Below are positions 16,862 through 25,579 of a stretch of 64,000 nucleotides of DNA, piece by piece. Both the position numbers and the translations under genes were made by a program. This DNA comes from VRUE01 sp045805805 (GTDB lineage Bacteria > Actinomycetota > Thermoleophilia > Solirubrobacterales > 70-9). The notes beneath the pieces were generated by a model. It was not told the origin of the DNA. It searched no databases and worked only from the letters and a program-made list of their open reading frames with translations. The DNA lies in contig JBJMKO010000144.1 in NCBI GenBank assembly GCA_045805805.1, forward strand, positions 18,042 through 82,041, given 5' to 3'. How positions within the stretch are numbered: position 1 is the first letter of the stretch; the number at the start of each line of letters is the position of its first letter.

Positions 16862-17284
16862 TTGAGCAAGCGTGGCTCGCACCCACTCGCCGACGGTTCG
16901 CACGTGACCGCCGTAGCCGGACGGTCTCGCCGGGCATCCGCATCCGTGCGCTCCGTCGACGAGGCCTGCTCCGCACTTGCATCCCGCCTGCGCGAGCGGC
17001 TCCCGGAGCTGGAAGCGGCTGTCGCAACCCGCACCTACGCGATCTCCGATCCCCGCCAGATCGCCGACCCCGCTTACCTGCACAGCTTGCACGGCGCCCT
17101 CACCGTTGCCCTCGAGTACGCCTTGACCGTCATCGAGCTTGGCGAGCGCCGTGCCCCCGACGTCCCACCGGCAATGCTCGCCGAGGCCCGACTGGCTGCT
17201 CGCGCCGGCGTTGCCCTCGACACCGTGCTGCGCCGCTATTGCGCAGGCAATGCCCTCCTCGGCGGTACTCCTCAATCGCATTAA
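16862..17284 (+). pseudogene. Truncated PucR/RsbRD-type regulator fragment
   Basis: From a TTG at 16862, 140 codons resemble the N-terminal domain of PucR-type transcription regulators (VDEACSALASRLRERLPELE near residue 30, then AGVALDTVLRRYCAGNALLG near the end). In that family the RYxAGxxLLG segment is followed by several hundred residues including a C-terminal HTH, which are missing. The reading frame instead ends at 17284, overlapping the end of an antisense vapC gene, so the gene was probably truncated when the toxin-antitoxin pair arrived or by later deletion. Confidence 0.6.
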
Positions 17285-17685
17285 TGACCTTGCGGAAATC
17301 TGAGGAGATCCTCGACTTCGCAAGGAAGGTCCCTTGCCCGGTCGACGATCTCTGGATCCCCGGTCATGATCACTGCTTCGTTCTCAGCCGCAAGAGTGAT
17401 GGCGAAGCAATCGGCCAGTGCGATGGGATGCTCTGTCTTGAGGCTCGCAACCGCCCGCATCGCCGACACGCCGGGCAGATCCTCGCTGACCTGTGAACGC
17501 AGCTCGGAAATAGCTCGGTCGGCCTCGTCCTTGCCGTGATCGCGAGTCAAGCGATAGCTGACCTCGACCAAGTTGATCCAACTCATGGCCGGCCGTTCGC
17601 GATCAAGCGCCTCAGCAACGGCCCCAGCGGCGGGTTCGTCGCCATCCAGCCAAGCCAGCACTGCCCACGAGTCCAGGCAGACCAC
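17281..17685 (-). CDS. vapC: VapC-type PIN-domain toxin
   Basis: PIN-fold ribonuclease of 134 aa; toxin of a type II pair. Acidic catalytic residues are visible: Asp in MVCLDSWAVLAWLDGDE, Glu in INLVEVSYRL, Asp in ALADCFAITLA and Asp in VIMTGDPEI. It starts 2 bp after the stop of the antitoxin gene. Expected to cleave RNA when free of VapB. Confidence 0.9.
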   Translation of the reverse strand: MVCLDSWAVLAWLDGDEPAAGAVAEALDRERPAMSWINLVEVSYRLTRDHGKDEADRAISELRSQVSEDLPGVSAMRAVASLKTEHPIALADCFAITLAAENEAVIMTGDPEIVDRARDLPCEVEDLLRFPQGH

Positions 17686-17687
17686 CG

Positions 17688-17912
17688 CTACGGTCGCTCG
17701 CTGCGGCGATCTTCGATCAGCCGCGCCGCCATCCCACTGCCAGAGAACCTTCCTCGCAGCGTCGAGTGCCGATCTGCTCGCCGCACCACGATGCCGTCAT
17801 CCACGGGCTCAAATGAAACTCCGGCGCCCGGTCCCAGGCCCGCTCGCTCACGCAGATCCTTTGGGATCACAACTTGGCCCTTGGCACCCATTCGCTGAGT
17901 CATACCTGCCAA
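17688..17912 (-). CDS. vapB: VapB-type AbrB-fold antitoxin
   Basis: 74-aa (or 71-aa from the Met at 17903) SpoVT/AbrB swapped-hairpin protein: RMGAKGQVVIPKDLRERAGL is a textbook match. The C-terminal part should wrap the VapC toxin. Transcribed toward vapC and probably autoregulated through the AbrB domain. Confidence 0.88.
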   Translation of the reverse strand: MAGMTQRMGAKGQVVIPKDLRERAGLGPGAGVSFEPVDDGIVVRRADRHSTLRGRFSGSGMAARLIEDRRSERP

Positions 17913-17979
17913 GTATAACGAAGTGGAGGAAGCTTGAGAAGTTCTTTCGGTAGCTCTTCCAGCCTCTCCAATAAGGCCA

Positions 17980-18052
17980 TACCGCTACGGGGATTCGAAC
18001 CCCGGTTTCCGGACTGAGAATCCGGCGTCCTAGTCCCCTAGACGATAGCGGC
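17980..18052 (-). tRNA. tRNA-Glu (CTC)
   Basis: 73-nt cloverleaf on the minus strand: acceptor GCCGCTA, anticodon loop TTCTCAG between CCGGA/TCCGG, T-arm GGTTCGAATCC. No CCA encoded. Confidence 0.95.
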
Positions 18053-18189
18053 GAGGAAGCGTCAGTTTAGCGATATGGGCGGTGGGCCTCTCACTGGGAG
18101 CTTCTGATTGTCGGACTGGATTTATCGAACGCTCGTTCGCTTCGCTGCCCGATCTCCCAACTCGCCAACTCGGTAGATTGCAGGGGCTG

Positions 18190-18273
18190 GCGGCTGTGGC
18201 GAAATTGGTATACGCGCGAGCTTCAGGTGCTCGTGGGGGAAACCCCGTGGAGGTTCGAGTCCTCTCAGCCGCA
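18190..18273 (+). tRNA. tRNA-Leu (CAG)
   Basis: 84-nt class II tRNA: acceptor GCGGCTG/CAGCCGC, anticodon loop TTCAGGT, long variable arm GTGGGGGAAACCCCGT, T-arm GGTTCGAGTCC. No CCA encoded. Confidence 0.95.
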
Positions 18274-18315
18274 TCGAGTGCAGGCTTCTATTCGGCTGCT
18301 TGATGCGGACTAGCT

Positions 18316-19236
18316 TCAGGCAGCCTGCCTGGCCGGCGCTCGCCGGTCCTCCGCCCGGGCGGCGTTGTCGGCGATCTCGTCGATGAAGATCGGCCAGAGG
18401 GCCCGGGGCAGATCGTGGCCCATGCCCTCGACCATCCGCAGGCGGGCGTTGGGTATGGCTCGGGCGGTGGCGCGGCCGCCGCTGGGGCGCACGAGCGGGT
18501 CGCGGGTGCCGTGGATCACGGTCACCGGCAGGCGCAGCTTGCGCAGGGCCGGCGTGCGGTCGCCCGAGGCGGTGATCGCGTGCATCTGGCGCAGCACGCC
18601 CTTGGGGTTGTGCGAGCGGTCATACATCCGCCCCGCCATCTCGCGGAATCGCGGCGCGTCCATCGGGTAAGAGGGAGAGCCGACGACTCGGAATGTCTTG
18701 ACGATGCGCTCGACGTAGGCATCGCGTCCCCGCGGGGCCTCGGCGAGCATGATCCCGAAGGCCTTCAGCGTCGGCGTGCCCACCCAGCGGCTGCCGGTCG
18801 TCGACATGATCGAGACCAGCGAGCGGACCCGGTCGGCGTGCTCGATCGCCAGCGTCTGGGCGATCATCCCGCCCATCGAGGCGCCGACCACGTGTGCCGA
18901 CTCGATCCCCAGGTGGTCCATCAGGCCGATCGCGTCGGTCGCCATGTCGGAGAGCAGGTAGGGCGCGGTCGAGCGGCGGCCGAGGAAGAGATCCGCCCGC
19001 CTCGGCACCCCGGCGCTTTCCAGCATCGTCGAGTGGCCGATATCGCGGTTGTCGAAGCGCACCACGCGAAAGCCGCGCTCGGCCAGCAGCTCGCAGAGCT
19101 CCTCGTCCCAGCCGAGCATCTGCGTCCCCAGCCCCATCACCAGCAGCAGCGGGTCACCGTCGGGGTCGCCGACCTCCTGGTAAGCGAGCTCGATGCCGTT
19201 GCACGGCGCCAAGCGCTCTTCGCTAAGACCGGCCAT
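18316..19236 (-). CDS. Alpha/beta hydrolase
   Basis: 306-aa alpha/beta-hydrolase fold enzyme. Nucleophile elbow GASMGG (Ser near residue 120), oxyanion region VMGLGTQMLGWDEEL, acid residue region IHGTRDPLVRP near 240 and catalytic His in VEGMGHDLPR near 275. Similar to actinobacterial esterases/lipases of the TesD-like group. ATG at 19236 chosen; longer upstream extensions run into the divergent gene. Substrate not evident. Confidence 0.85.
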   Translation of the reverse strand: MAGLSEERLAPCNGIELAYQEVGDPDGDPLLLVMGLGTQMLGWDEELCELLAERGFRVVRFDNRDIGHSTMLESAGVPRRADLFLGRRSTAPYLLSDMATDAIGLMDHLGIESAHVVGASMGGMIAQTLAIEHADRVRSLVSIMSTTGSRWVGTPTLKAFGIMLAEAPRGRDAYVERIVKTFRVVGSPSYPMDAPRFREMAGRMYDRSHNPKGVLRQMHAITASGDRTPALRKLRLPVTVIHGTRDPLVRPSGGRATARAIPNARLRMVEGMGHDLPRALWPIFIDEIADNAARAEDRRAPARQAA

Positions 19237-19353
19237 CCGGCGGAAGTCTAGCCAGACTGGCCGGGCAGCCAAACGACGCGCATCGCACCTGGGGGCTAAT
19301 CCCTCCCCAAACGCGATGCGCATCGGTGCCGAACGGCTAGGTTGCGTCCCTCG

Positions 19354-20487
19354 ATGCGAACCGCGATCGTCTCCGACCTCCACCTGGGCAGCGCCGACGG
19401 CGAGGATCTGGGACGCGATACGGCGATGCGCCGCGTCCTTCTGGACGAGATCCGCGGTGCCGACCGCCTCGTCCTGCTCGGCGACGTGCTCGAGCTGCGC
19501 CAGCTGCCGATGGCACGCGTGTTGGAGACCGTCCGTCCCTTCTTCGAGGAGCTCGGCGAGGCGATGGCCGGTCGCCGCGTCGTCCTCGTGCCGGGCAACC
19601 ACGACCACCGCCTCGCCGAGCCGCTGCTGGACGAGGTGGCGCTGGCCGGTGACGCGCTCGGCCTCGAGCACCGCGGCCTGCCCGCGGGCGAGCCGGCGAC
19701 GCGGATCGCTGGCTGGCTCGGAGAGGCCGAGCTCGGCATCGCCTACCCGGGTGTCTGGCTGCGCGACGACGTCTACGCGACCCACGGCCACTACATGGAC
19801 TGCCACATGAGCCTGCCGCGGCTGGAGTGCGTTGCCGCGGCCGCGGTCATGCGCGCCGCCGGCCAGCCGCCCGACCCGGCCGGCCCCGCCGACTACGAGC
19901 GCGTCCTGCGGCCGATCTACGGCCTTGCCTACGCCCTCGCCGAGACCAGCCTCGCCGCCGGCGCCACCCTCCCGTCCGAGCATGCCTGGCGCGCCATCTC
20001 GGGCCGCCGGCGCAAGGGCGGCCGTGCCCGCAAGGCCGCCGCGAAAGCGGCAGTCTCCGCCGGCGTCCCAAGCAGCGTCTGGCTCCTCAACCGCCTCTTC
20101 CGCGCCGACTTCGATCCCGACCTCTCCCCCGCATCGATCGCGCGCAGCGGCATCGACGCGGCGATCGAGCTGTCGCGGCGGCTACGAGTCGAGGCGGCCC
20201 ACACGATCACCGGCCACACCCACCGCGGCGGCCCAGAAGAGAGCGACGCCGAGTGGCCGCTACCCGGCGGCGGTCGCCTCCACAACACCGGCAGCTGGGT
20301 CTACGCCGACGCCTTCCACCACCCCGGCTCCCCACCCGGGCCCTACTGGCCGGGAACCGTCACCTGGGTCGAGGACGAGGGGCCGCCGCGCCGCGTGCGC
20401 CTGCTGCTCGACCACCCGCGCGAGGAGCTGCAAGACGCGGTCAAGCGAACCGCCCAGCGGTCGACGGGCCTCAAAGTCGACATATAG
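19354..20487 (+). CDS. Calcineurin-like metallophosphoesterase
   Basis: 377-aa phosphoesterase with the dimetal motifs in order: SDLHLGS (residue 7), LLGDVLEL, PGNHDHRL, ATHGHY and TGHTHRGG. The spacing fits UDP-2,3-diacylglucosamine hydrolase-like/YfcE-like enzymes but with a large alpha-helical insert (about residues 165-265). ATG at 19354 favoured over TTG at 19342. Substrate unknown. Confidence 0.85.
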   Translation: MRTAIVSDLHLGSADGEDLGRDTAMRRVLLDEIRGADRLVLLGDVLELRQLPMARVLETVRPFFEELGEAMAGRRVVLVPGNHDHRLAEPLLDEVALAGDALGLEHRGLPAGEPATRIAGWLGEAELGIAYPGVWLRDDVYATHGHYMDCHMSLPRLECVAAAAVMRAAGQPPDPAGPADYERVLRPIYGLAYALAETSLAAGATLPSEHAWRAISGRRRKGGRARKAAAKAAVSAGVPSSVWLLNRLFRADFDPDLSPASIARSGIDAAIELSRRLRVEAAHTITGHTHRGGPEESDAEWPLPGGGRLHNTGSWVYADAFHHPGSPPGPYWPGTVTWVEDEGPPRRVRLLLDHPREELQDAVKRTAQRSTGLKVDI

Positions 20488-20509
20488 GCGGCTTTCAGCT
20501 CGCCGGGGG

Positions 20510-21379
20510 CTACAACCACTCGGCGATGATGCGGCCGATCTCCGGCCCGGCGTCCTCCTGGAGGAAGTGGCCGGCGTTCTCGATCGGGCGCGGCGCCGGA
20601 AAGTTGAGCTGCTCGGAGACCCGCTCGCCGACCGAGAAGGGAAGGACCGGATCGGAGTCCGCCCAGAGCACCAGGGTCGGGCGCTCGTCCTCGCGCAGGG
20701 CGTCGGCGACGCGCTTGCCCTCTGCGGCGCCAGGCGCGTCGGGCTCGGTCGGCAGGATCAGCGGGAAGGCACGCGCTCCGGCCTTCGACTCGGGGCTCGG
20801 GTAGGGCGCTTCGTAGGCGGCGATCACCTCGTCACCGGGATCGTTCTTGCAGCCGCCCCGCACCAGCATCCCGATCGGCACGTCGGCGGTCTCGCGGACG
20901 AAGTCGCGGAAGGCTAGCCAGGCATCGCTCATCCGCTGGTGGCCGGTGAACGGCCCCGTCTCCATGATCACGATGCGGGAAAAGCGGTCGGGATGCTCGA
21001 TCGCGAGCCGCAACCCGATCGGCCCGCCCCAGTCGTGGACGATGGCGGTGGCGTCGCGCACGTCAAGCTCCTCGAGCAGTTTCGACATCAGCTCGACATG
21101 GCGGTCGTAGGTGTACCACTCGAGGTCGGTGGGCTTGTCGGAGCGGCCAAAGCCGGCGTAGTCGGGGGCGATGCAGCGGAAGCCGGCGTCGCGCACCGGC
21201 GGGATCACCTTGCGCCAGAGGAACGACCAGGTCGGCTCGCCGTGGAAGAAGACGACGGGCTTGCCTTCGCCCTCGTCGAGGAAGGCCAGGCGCAGGCCGT
21301 CGACCTCCCGGTAGCTCGACTCGAAGGGGAAGTCGGGCAGCCCCTGCAGGCTCTGCTCCGGCGTGCGAACCACGTCCAT
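20510..21379 (-). CDS. Haloalkane dehalogenase-like alpha/beta hydrolase
   Basis: 289-aa enzyme close to haloalkane dehalogenases: HGEPTWSFLWR oxyanion/halide loop, nucleophile Asp followed by Trp in VHDWGGPIGLRLAIEHPDR, acid in LWADSDPVLP and catalytic His in ENAGHFLQED. The HDW signature with the nucleophile Asp separates it from Ser-dependent esterases. Activity on halogenated substrates is an inference from this signature. ATG at 21379. Confidence 0.85.
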   Translation of the reverse strand: MDVVRTPEQSLQGLPDFPFESSYREVDGLRLAFLDEGEGKPVVFFHGEPTWSFLWRKVIPPVRDAGFRCIAPDYAGFGRSDKPTDLEWYTYDRHVELMSKLLEELDVRDATAIVHDWGGPIGLRLAIEHPDRFSRIVIMETGPFTGHQRMSDAWLAFRDFVRETADVPIGMLVRGGCKNDPGDEVIAAYEAPYPSPESKAGARAFPLILPTEPDAPGAAEGKRVADALREDERPTLVLWADSDPVLPFSVGERVSEQLNFPAPRPIENAGHFLQEDAGPEIGRIIAEWL

Positions 21380-21611
21380 GGCGTGGAGCCTAGATGAACC
21401 GCTCCGGTCGGAAAGACGCCGCCGCTGGAGCCTCCGGCCATGTCGTAGATACCCGGAACGGTCGGCGGGTCCGGGAAACCACTGCCGATGCGGCACCGGC
21501 CAGGGCAAGAAGCATCAAAAGTGCCGCTCGCAGGAACTGCCTGTCGGGCAGCGAAGCCGCTCCTAGTGTCAATCTCGTTTTATCCAAGCTGGGTGTCAGA
21601 AAGGCTGAGCA

Positions 21612-21995
21612 ATGAATGAGGAGAGCACACTAAGCGGCTGGTGGGTATTCGCCGGCGTCCTGCTGCTGGTCGCCGGGGTCTTGAACATCATCTACGGCAT
21701 CGCCGCGATCGGCGACTCGAAGTTTTTCACGGAGAACGCCACTTACATAATCAGCGGCCTGCACACCTGGGGCTGGATCATTCTGATCATCGGCGTACTC
21801 GAGCTCGTCGCCGCGTTCTCGCTTTTCTCCGGGGGAGAATTCGGGCGCTGGTTCGGAATCTTCATCGCCTCGCTCAACGCGATCGGCGCGCTGCTCTCGA
21901 TCCCCGCCTACCCCTTCTGGTCGCTGGCGATCTTCGCCCTGGCGATCATCATCGTCTACAAGCTCTCTGAGGGCCCTGAAGGGGCGGTCAGCTAG
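21612..21995 (+). CDS. Four-helix membrane protein (DUF7144-like)
   Basis: 127-aa integral membrane protein with four hydrophobic helices (near residues 10-32, 50-72, 78-98, 100-120). The pattern GVLLLVAGVLNIIYGI and GWIILIIGVLELVAAF is shared by many small actinobacterial membrane proteins of unknown function. A 232-bp gap upstream (21380-21611) holds its promoter; nothing else is visible there. Its 3' end overlaps the convergent RDD gene by 8 bp. Confidence 0.75.
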   Translation: MNEESTLSGWWVFAGVLLLVAGVLNIIYGIAAIGDSKFFTENATYIISGLHTWGWIILIIGVLELVAAFSLFSGGEFGRWFGIFIASLNAIGALLSIPAYPFWSLAIFALAIIIVYKLSEGPEGAVS

Positions 21996-23070
21996 AAGAC
22001 GGTCCAGCAACATGCTGCGTGCGAAGGCCCCGGGTTTCCGGGGCCTTCGCCGTTGAGGGGGCCTCCGCCGCGACCATCTCGTGGTCTTCGAGGCGCGACC
22101 ATGGCGCCAGCCTGCGCTCGTCGTCCTCGTAGAGAACGTCGACCCGGCTGAGCCGGTCGTCCCAGCCCCGGCGGCGCTCGTCGAAGAAGATGCCGAGGAA
22201 GCCGAGGCCGAAGGCGAGCACCGCCAGCGCCATACCGATCAGGCGCCGCACCGAGAGCCCGAAGCGCAACCCGCGTCCCTCGACGCCGAGCCTGATCCCG
22301 ACGAAGCGCATGCCCAGCGTCTGCCCGGCGAGGCACCAGAAGCCGACCAGGTAGACGGCACCCAGCGCCAGCCAAGCCATCGTCCCCACCGCCAGCACGA
22401 GGTCGGAGACGCCGTTGCCGTTGCCGGTGAAGGCGGAGGCGATCAGTGCCGCCACGGCGGCGATGCCGGAGAAGGCGAGGTTGATCAGCAGCGCGTCGAG
22501 CCCGAAGGCGACCCCGCGGGTGAACGCGCCGGCGCGGTCGGTTGGCTCGGCTCGGCGCTTGCGGAACGTCACCCTCCGCACCACGCCCTCGGCGGTCCCG
22601 TCCAGCCGGCGGGTGCCCCTGCCGATCGTGTGGCCGACGTCCCCGATCATCCCCACGCTCTGGGCGCTGATCGCGGCCCGCAACTCCGGTGCCTCGGCGA
22701 TCCGCTCGACCAGCCGCTGCGTCTCGTCGCTGGCCAGCAGCCGCCGCCAGACCTCGTCGACCAGCTCGCTGTCGAGCGCCTCGATCAGGGCCTGCTTGAC
22801 GGCGTCGCTCTCCAGGGCGCTGTTCATCGCCTCCTCGACGACGGGGCCCTTCAGGACCCGCGCCAGCGCTCGTTCGACCGCTTCGCTCTCGATCGCGGCG
22901 ACCATCGCCTCCTCGGCGGCGCTCTCCACCGCTCGGTCGATCCCGGCGGCCTTGGTCACGCTGCGGGCGCTGCGCACCCCGGCGCCGAGCAGGCGCACCG
23001 AGAGCGGCAGCGGCCTACCCGAGGGCCCGTCGCCGGGCGGGGTCGAGTTCGGTTCGGGGCCGTCAGCCAT
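21988..23070 (-). CDS. RDD-family membrane protein
   Basis: 360 aa. The N-terminal half (residues 30-165) is charged and helical, with recurring EAVERAL/EAMNSAL-like segments. The C-terminal half contains the RDD transmembrane domain: RAGAFTRGVAFGLDALLINL (containing the Arg-Asp pair region), a helix pair, GQTLGMRFVGIRL and the C-terminal RRRGWDDRLSRVDV motif. ATG at 23070. RDD proteins are proposed ion antiporters or membrane modulators. Its last codons contain a strong hairpin (22021-22050). Confidence 0.82.
   Translation of the reverse strand: MADGPEPNSTPPGDGPSGRPLPLSVRLLGAGVRSARSVTKAAGIDRAVESAAEEAMVAAIESEAVERALARVLKGPVVEEAMNSALESDAVKQALIEALDSELVDEVWRRLLASDETQRLVERIAEAPELRAAISAQSVGMIGDVGHTIGRGTRRLDGTAEGVVRRVTFRKRRAEPTDRAGAFTRGVAFGLDALLINLAFSGIAAVAALIASAFTGNGNGVSDLVLAVGTMAWLALGAVYLVGFWCLAGQTLGMRFVGIRLGVEGRGLRFGLSVRRLIGMALAVLAFGLGFLGIFFDERRRGWDDRLSRVDVLYEDDERRLAPWSRLEDHEMVAAEAPSTAKAPETRGLRTQHVAGPSSS
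22021..22050. terminator. Strong hairpin at a convergent gene end
   Basis: Perfect 13-bp stem with a 4-base loop (22021-22033 with 22038-22050). It lies 26 bp after the stop of the plus-strand membrane protein gene and inside the 3' end of the RDD gene. No T-run follows, so intrinsic termination is probable rather than certain. Confidence 0.6.
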
Positions 23071-23147
23071 CGCCCGGCGAGTATAGGTCGCGGTACAACG
23101 CGTTACCCCCATTACCCGGTGGACAACGCGTTGCACGGGCTATGAAT

Positions 23148-23603
23148 TCACGCGAGGCGGTCGAGGAACTCGGCCTGCGCAGGGTTGATCTTCTCCCTCG
23201 CCCGCTCGAGGCCGAACCACTCCGCGCGATCCACCTCGGGGAACTCGCGCTCAACACCCGAGCGAGGCGGCCACTCCATCGTGAAGGTGTTGCTGCGCAG
23301 GCCGGCGGGATCGAAGTCGCCCCCCGCCGCCCAGCAAAGGACGACCTTGCCTCCCTTCTGGCGCACCGACCCGAGCTCGATCAGCTCCTCCGGCATGAAG
23401 GAGAACGGTGCGCCCAGCTCCTCCTCGATCTCGCGCAGCGCGCAGGCCAGCGGCTCCTCACCGTCTCCCACCTCTCCCTTCGGAATCGACCAGGCACCCT
23501 CGTCCTTCTTTGCCCAGAACGGGCCCCCGGGGTGGACAAGCAGGACCTCCACCGCGTCCCCGGAGGGGCGAAAGAGCAGGATCCCGGCGCTGGTCGAGGG
23601 CAC
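23148..23603 (-). CDS. NUDIX hydrolase
   Basis: 151-aa Nudix-fold pyrophosphohydrolase. The Nudix box reads GEVGDGEEPLACALREIEEE followed by LGA (residues about 45-67), complete for Mg2+ binding. The early WSIPKGE segment is typical of the subgroup that resembles diadenosine-polyphosphate and nucleotide-cleanup hydrolases. GTG start at 23603 (PSTSAGILLF follows); longer starts would overlap the divergent binding-protein gene. Confidence 0.88.
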   Translation of the reverse strand: MPSTSAGILLFRPSGDAVEVLLVHPGGPFWAKKDEGAWSIPKGEVGDGEEPLACALREIEEELGAPFSFMPEELIELGSVRQKGGKVVLCWAAGGDFDPAGLRSNTFTMEWPPRSGVEREFPEVDRAEWFGLERAREKINPAQAEFLDRLA

Positions 23604-23740
23604 GGGCCTGACGCTAGCCGAGCCGCCCACAGGCCGCAATCGCCCGAGCGACCGCCCGGCCATCGCGAGGTCCGACCGCTGGACCTGAGAGGGTCGAGCT
23701 TGCCCAGTCGCCCAGAATGCGCCGAAAGGAATTACCCCTC

Positions 23741-24904
23741 GTGCACAAGAAGACCCGGATCGTCGCGGCACTCGCCCTCCTCAGCCTCGGTCTCCTCGGA
23801 GCGGGCTGCGGCAGCTCCAGCTCCGACAGCGGCTCGGGCGCGTTCCGGGTCGGGCTCGAGGCGCCGCTCTCCGGCGAACAGTCGGTCCTCGGCGAGGGAA
23901 TGCTGAAGGGCGCGGAACTGGCGGCAACGCAGCTGAACGCGGACAACGGGATCCTCGGCAAGCAGGTCGAGATCGTTCCGATCGACGACGCCGCCGATCC
24001 CGCGACCGGGGTCAAGGCGGCCAAGGCCGCCATCGCCGACGGACTCGACGGCATCGTCGGCCCCTACAACTCCGGCGTCGGCGTCGAAACCCTGCCGCTC
24101 TACATCGAAGCCGGCCTGGTGCCGATCAGGCTCACCTCCGACTCCTCGACCAACGGCCTCGGCTTCACCCTGCAGCCGATGACCTACCAGATCGCGCCTG
24201 TCGCCTCACAAGCACTGATCGGCTGGCTCGGGGCTAAATCCGTCGCGATTGCCTACGACCCGACCCAGAACTACACGGTCTCGGTCTCCAAGAAGCTCAA
24301 GGGGTCGCTCGAAGGCCTCGGCGTCACCGTGACCGCCTACGAGAAGGTGCAGCCGGGCAAGAAGTCCTACACCGATGTGGTCGAAAAGCTCGCCGCCGCC
24401 AAGCCGGACGTCATCTATGCCGCGGTCTACTTCCCCGAGGGAGGCCTGATCGCCAAGGAGATGCAGCAGGGCAAGGTGAAATCGCAATGCGTCGCCGACT
24501 ACGCCTCTTACGACACCGGCTTCGTCGAAACGGCCGGGGCGGCGGCCGCGCAAGCGTGTCCGGTGGTCGGCGTGCCGGCGCCCGGCGACTTCGCCGGCGC
24601 CGCCCCCAAGGTGGCCGAATACCGCAACGAATTCGGCCAGGATCCCGGCACCTGGAGCCCCTACACCTACGACTCGCTGAACTTCCTCGCCCACGGTGCC
24701 AAGAAAGCCGGCAGCACCGCCTCGGCCAAGCTCACAAAGGCCCTCGACGGAGTCAAGGGCCGGCAGGGCTGGACCGGCTCGATCACGATCGACCCCGACA
24801 ACGGCAACCGCCAGCCCGCAACCGTGGTGATCGTCGACACGGACAAGAACGGCCAGCTCCACGTCGACGAGAGCTGGGCCAAAGCCGTCGGCGCTCCTTA
24901 CTGA
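23741..24904 (+). CDS. Branched-chain amino acid-type ABC substrate-binding lipoprotein
   Basis: Periplasmic-binding-fold type I protein (LivJ-like), 387 aa, with a lipobox LGAGC about 25 residues from the GTG start at 23741; ATG at 23717 is an alternative but leaves a poorer ribosome site. Motifs: FRVGLEAPLSGEQSVLGEGM, QLNADNGILGKQVEIVPIDD and GIVGPYNSGV. No permease or ATPase genes lie nearby, so it is an orphan receptor of a HAAT-type transporter encoded elsewhere. Confidence 0.88.
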   Translation: MHKKTRIVAALALLSLGLLGAGCGSSSSDSGSGAFRVGLEAPLSGEQSVLGEGMLKGAELAATQLNADNGILGKQVEIVPIDDAADPATGVKAAKAAIADGLDGIVGPYNSGVGVETLPLYIEAGLVPIRLTSDSSTNGLGFTLQPMTYQIAPVASQALIGWLGAKSVAIAYDPTQNYTVSVSKKLKGSLEGLGVTVTAYEKVQPGKKSYTDVVEKLAAAKPDVIYAAVYFPEGGLIAKEMQQGKVKSQCVADYASYDTGFVETAGAAAAQACPVVGVPAPGDFAGAAPKVAEYRNEFGQDPGTWSPYTYDSLNFLAHGAKKAGSTASAKLTKALDGVKGRQGWTGSITIDPDNGNRQPATVVIVDTDKNGQLHVDESWAKAVGAPY

Positions 24905-24920
24905 GGGAGTGCCGTCAGCT

Positions 24921-24938
24921 GGACGATCGGGATCGTCC
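24921..24938. terminator. Hairpin after the binding-protein gene
   Basis: Perfect 8-bp inverted repeat with a 2-base centre (GGACGATC at 24921 and GATCGTCC at 24931), 17 bp after the stop. No T-run, so termination is only suggested. The rest of 24905-25060 shows no gene. Confidence 0.4.
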
Positions 24939-25060
24939 GACCCACCCTCGCCGCTTCCCGGCAGTACGCCGCGTAACACGGTCTGCGAGCGCCCAGAGCC
25001 TCCGGCGCTCTGCCTCGTCACCGACCACCGTCGCCCGCATCGGGCCGATCGGCCCGATGG

Positions 25061-25363
25061 TCAGGCTGAGGCCGCCTCCGGCTCGGGATCGGGTCGGATA
25101 ACCACTGTGTCGACGATCTCGAGGATCTCATCGGCGGGCATCCCTACCCGGCCGGCGTGATCGCGGACCGCGTCCTCTCCACTCGCCTGGTAGATGCAGA
25201 CAGTGCCAAGGGTGCCACCCGGCTCGCCGATCACATAGCTGCGAATCCAGCGGATGTCGTCGGGGAAATCATCCTCGGCGACCTGTTTAGACCGCCCGGC
25301 GGCGGCTTCCAGCGCCTGCGGGTTCTCCCATGCCTTCTCGCGGCGGATCACGTATGTCTTCAT
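25061..25363 (-). CDS. DUF4242 family protein
   Basis: 100-aa ferredoxin-like-fold protein beginning MKTYVIRREKAWENP with a GGAGGAG ribosome site. The IRWIRSYVIGEPGGTLGTVC and YQASGEDAVRDHAGRVGMPA stretches match the DUF4242 family, some members of which bind nickel. It is divergent from a decayed TetR gene with an intact TetR-type palindrome between them, so it was probably that regulator's target. Confidence 0.8.
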   Translation of the reverse strand: MKTYVIRREKAWENPQALEAAAGRSKQVAEDDFPDDIRWIRSYVIGEPGGTLGTVCIYQASGEDAVRDHAGRVGMPADEILEIVDTVVIRPDPEPEAASA

Positions 25364-25385
25364 TTCGCTCCTCCAGTAGCACGGT

Positions 25386-25406
25386 TTACAGACTGACAGT
25401 CGGTAA
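25386..25406. promoter_or_regulatory. TetR-type operator palindrome
   Basis: A 21-bp palindrome with half-sites TTACxGACTG and CAGTCxGTAA lies 23 bp before the DUF4242 start and 28 bp before the TetR remnant. Symmetry and position are those of an operator for a divergently transcribed TetR regulator. Assignment is inference. Confidence 0.6.
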
Positions 25407-25433
25407 TACACCCCTACACCCGTAGCCGTCAAG

Positions 25434-25540
25434 GTGCTCAAAGTGCGAGGACGCCCCAGTAAAGGAGCGCGAGAGGCCGTGGTCGAGGCGGCCCGCGACC
25501 TCTTCGTGGAGCGCGATTACGACCGTCTCGATAACCATGC
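25434..25540 (+). pseudogene. TetR regulator remnant (first helix of the HTH only)
   Basis: From a GTG start, about 35 codons match the beginning of a TetR DNA-binding domain (RGRPSKGAREAVVEAARDLF, then VERDYDR). Similarity stops near 25540; the frame runs on into the tRNA-Pro fragment and ends at 25637. The rest of the regulator is missing, presumably lost when the neighbouring tRNA-flanked segment was inserted. Confidence 0.6.
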
Positions 25541-25579
25541 CGGTACAACAGACGCCCCAAGATCCATGAACGAAGCCAA

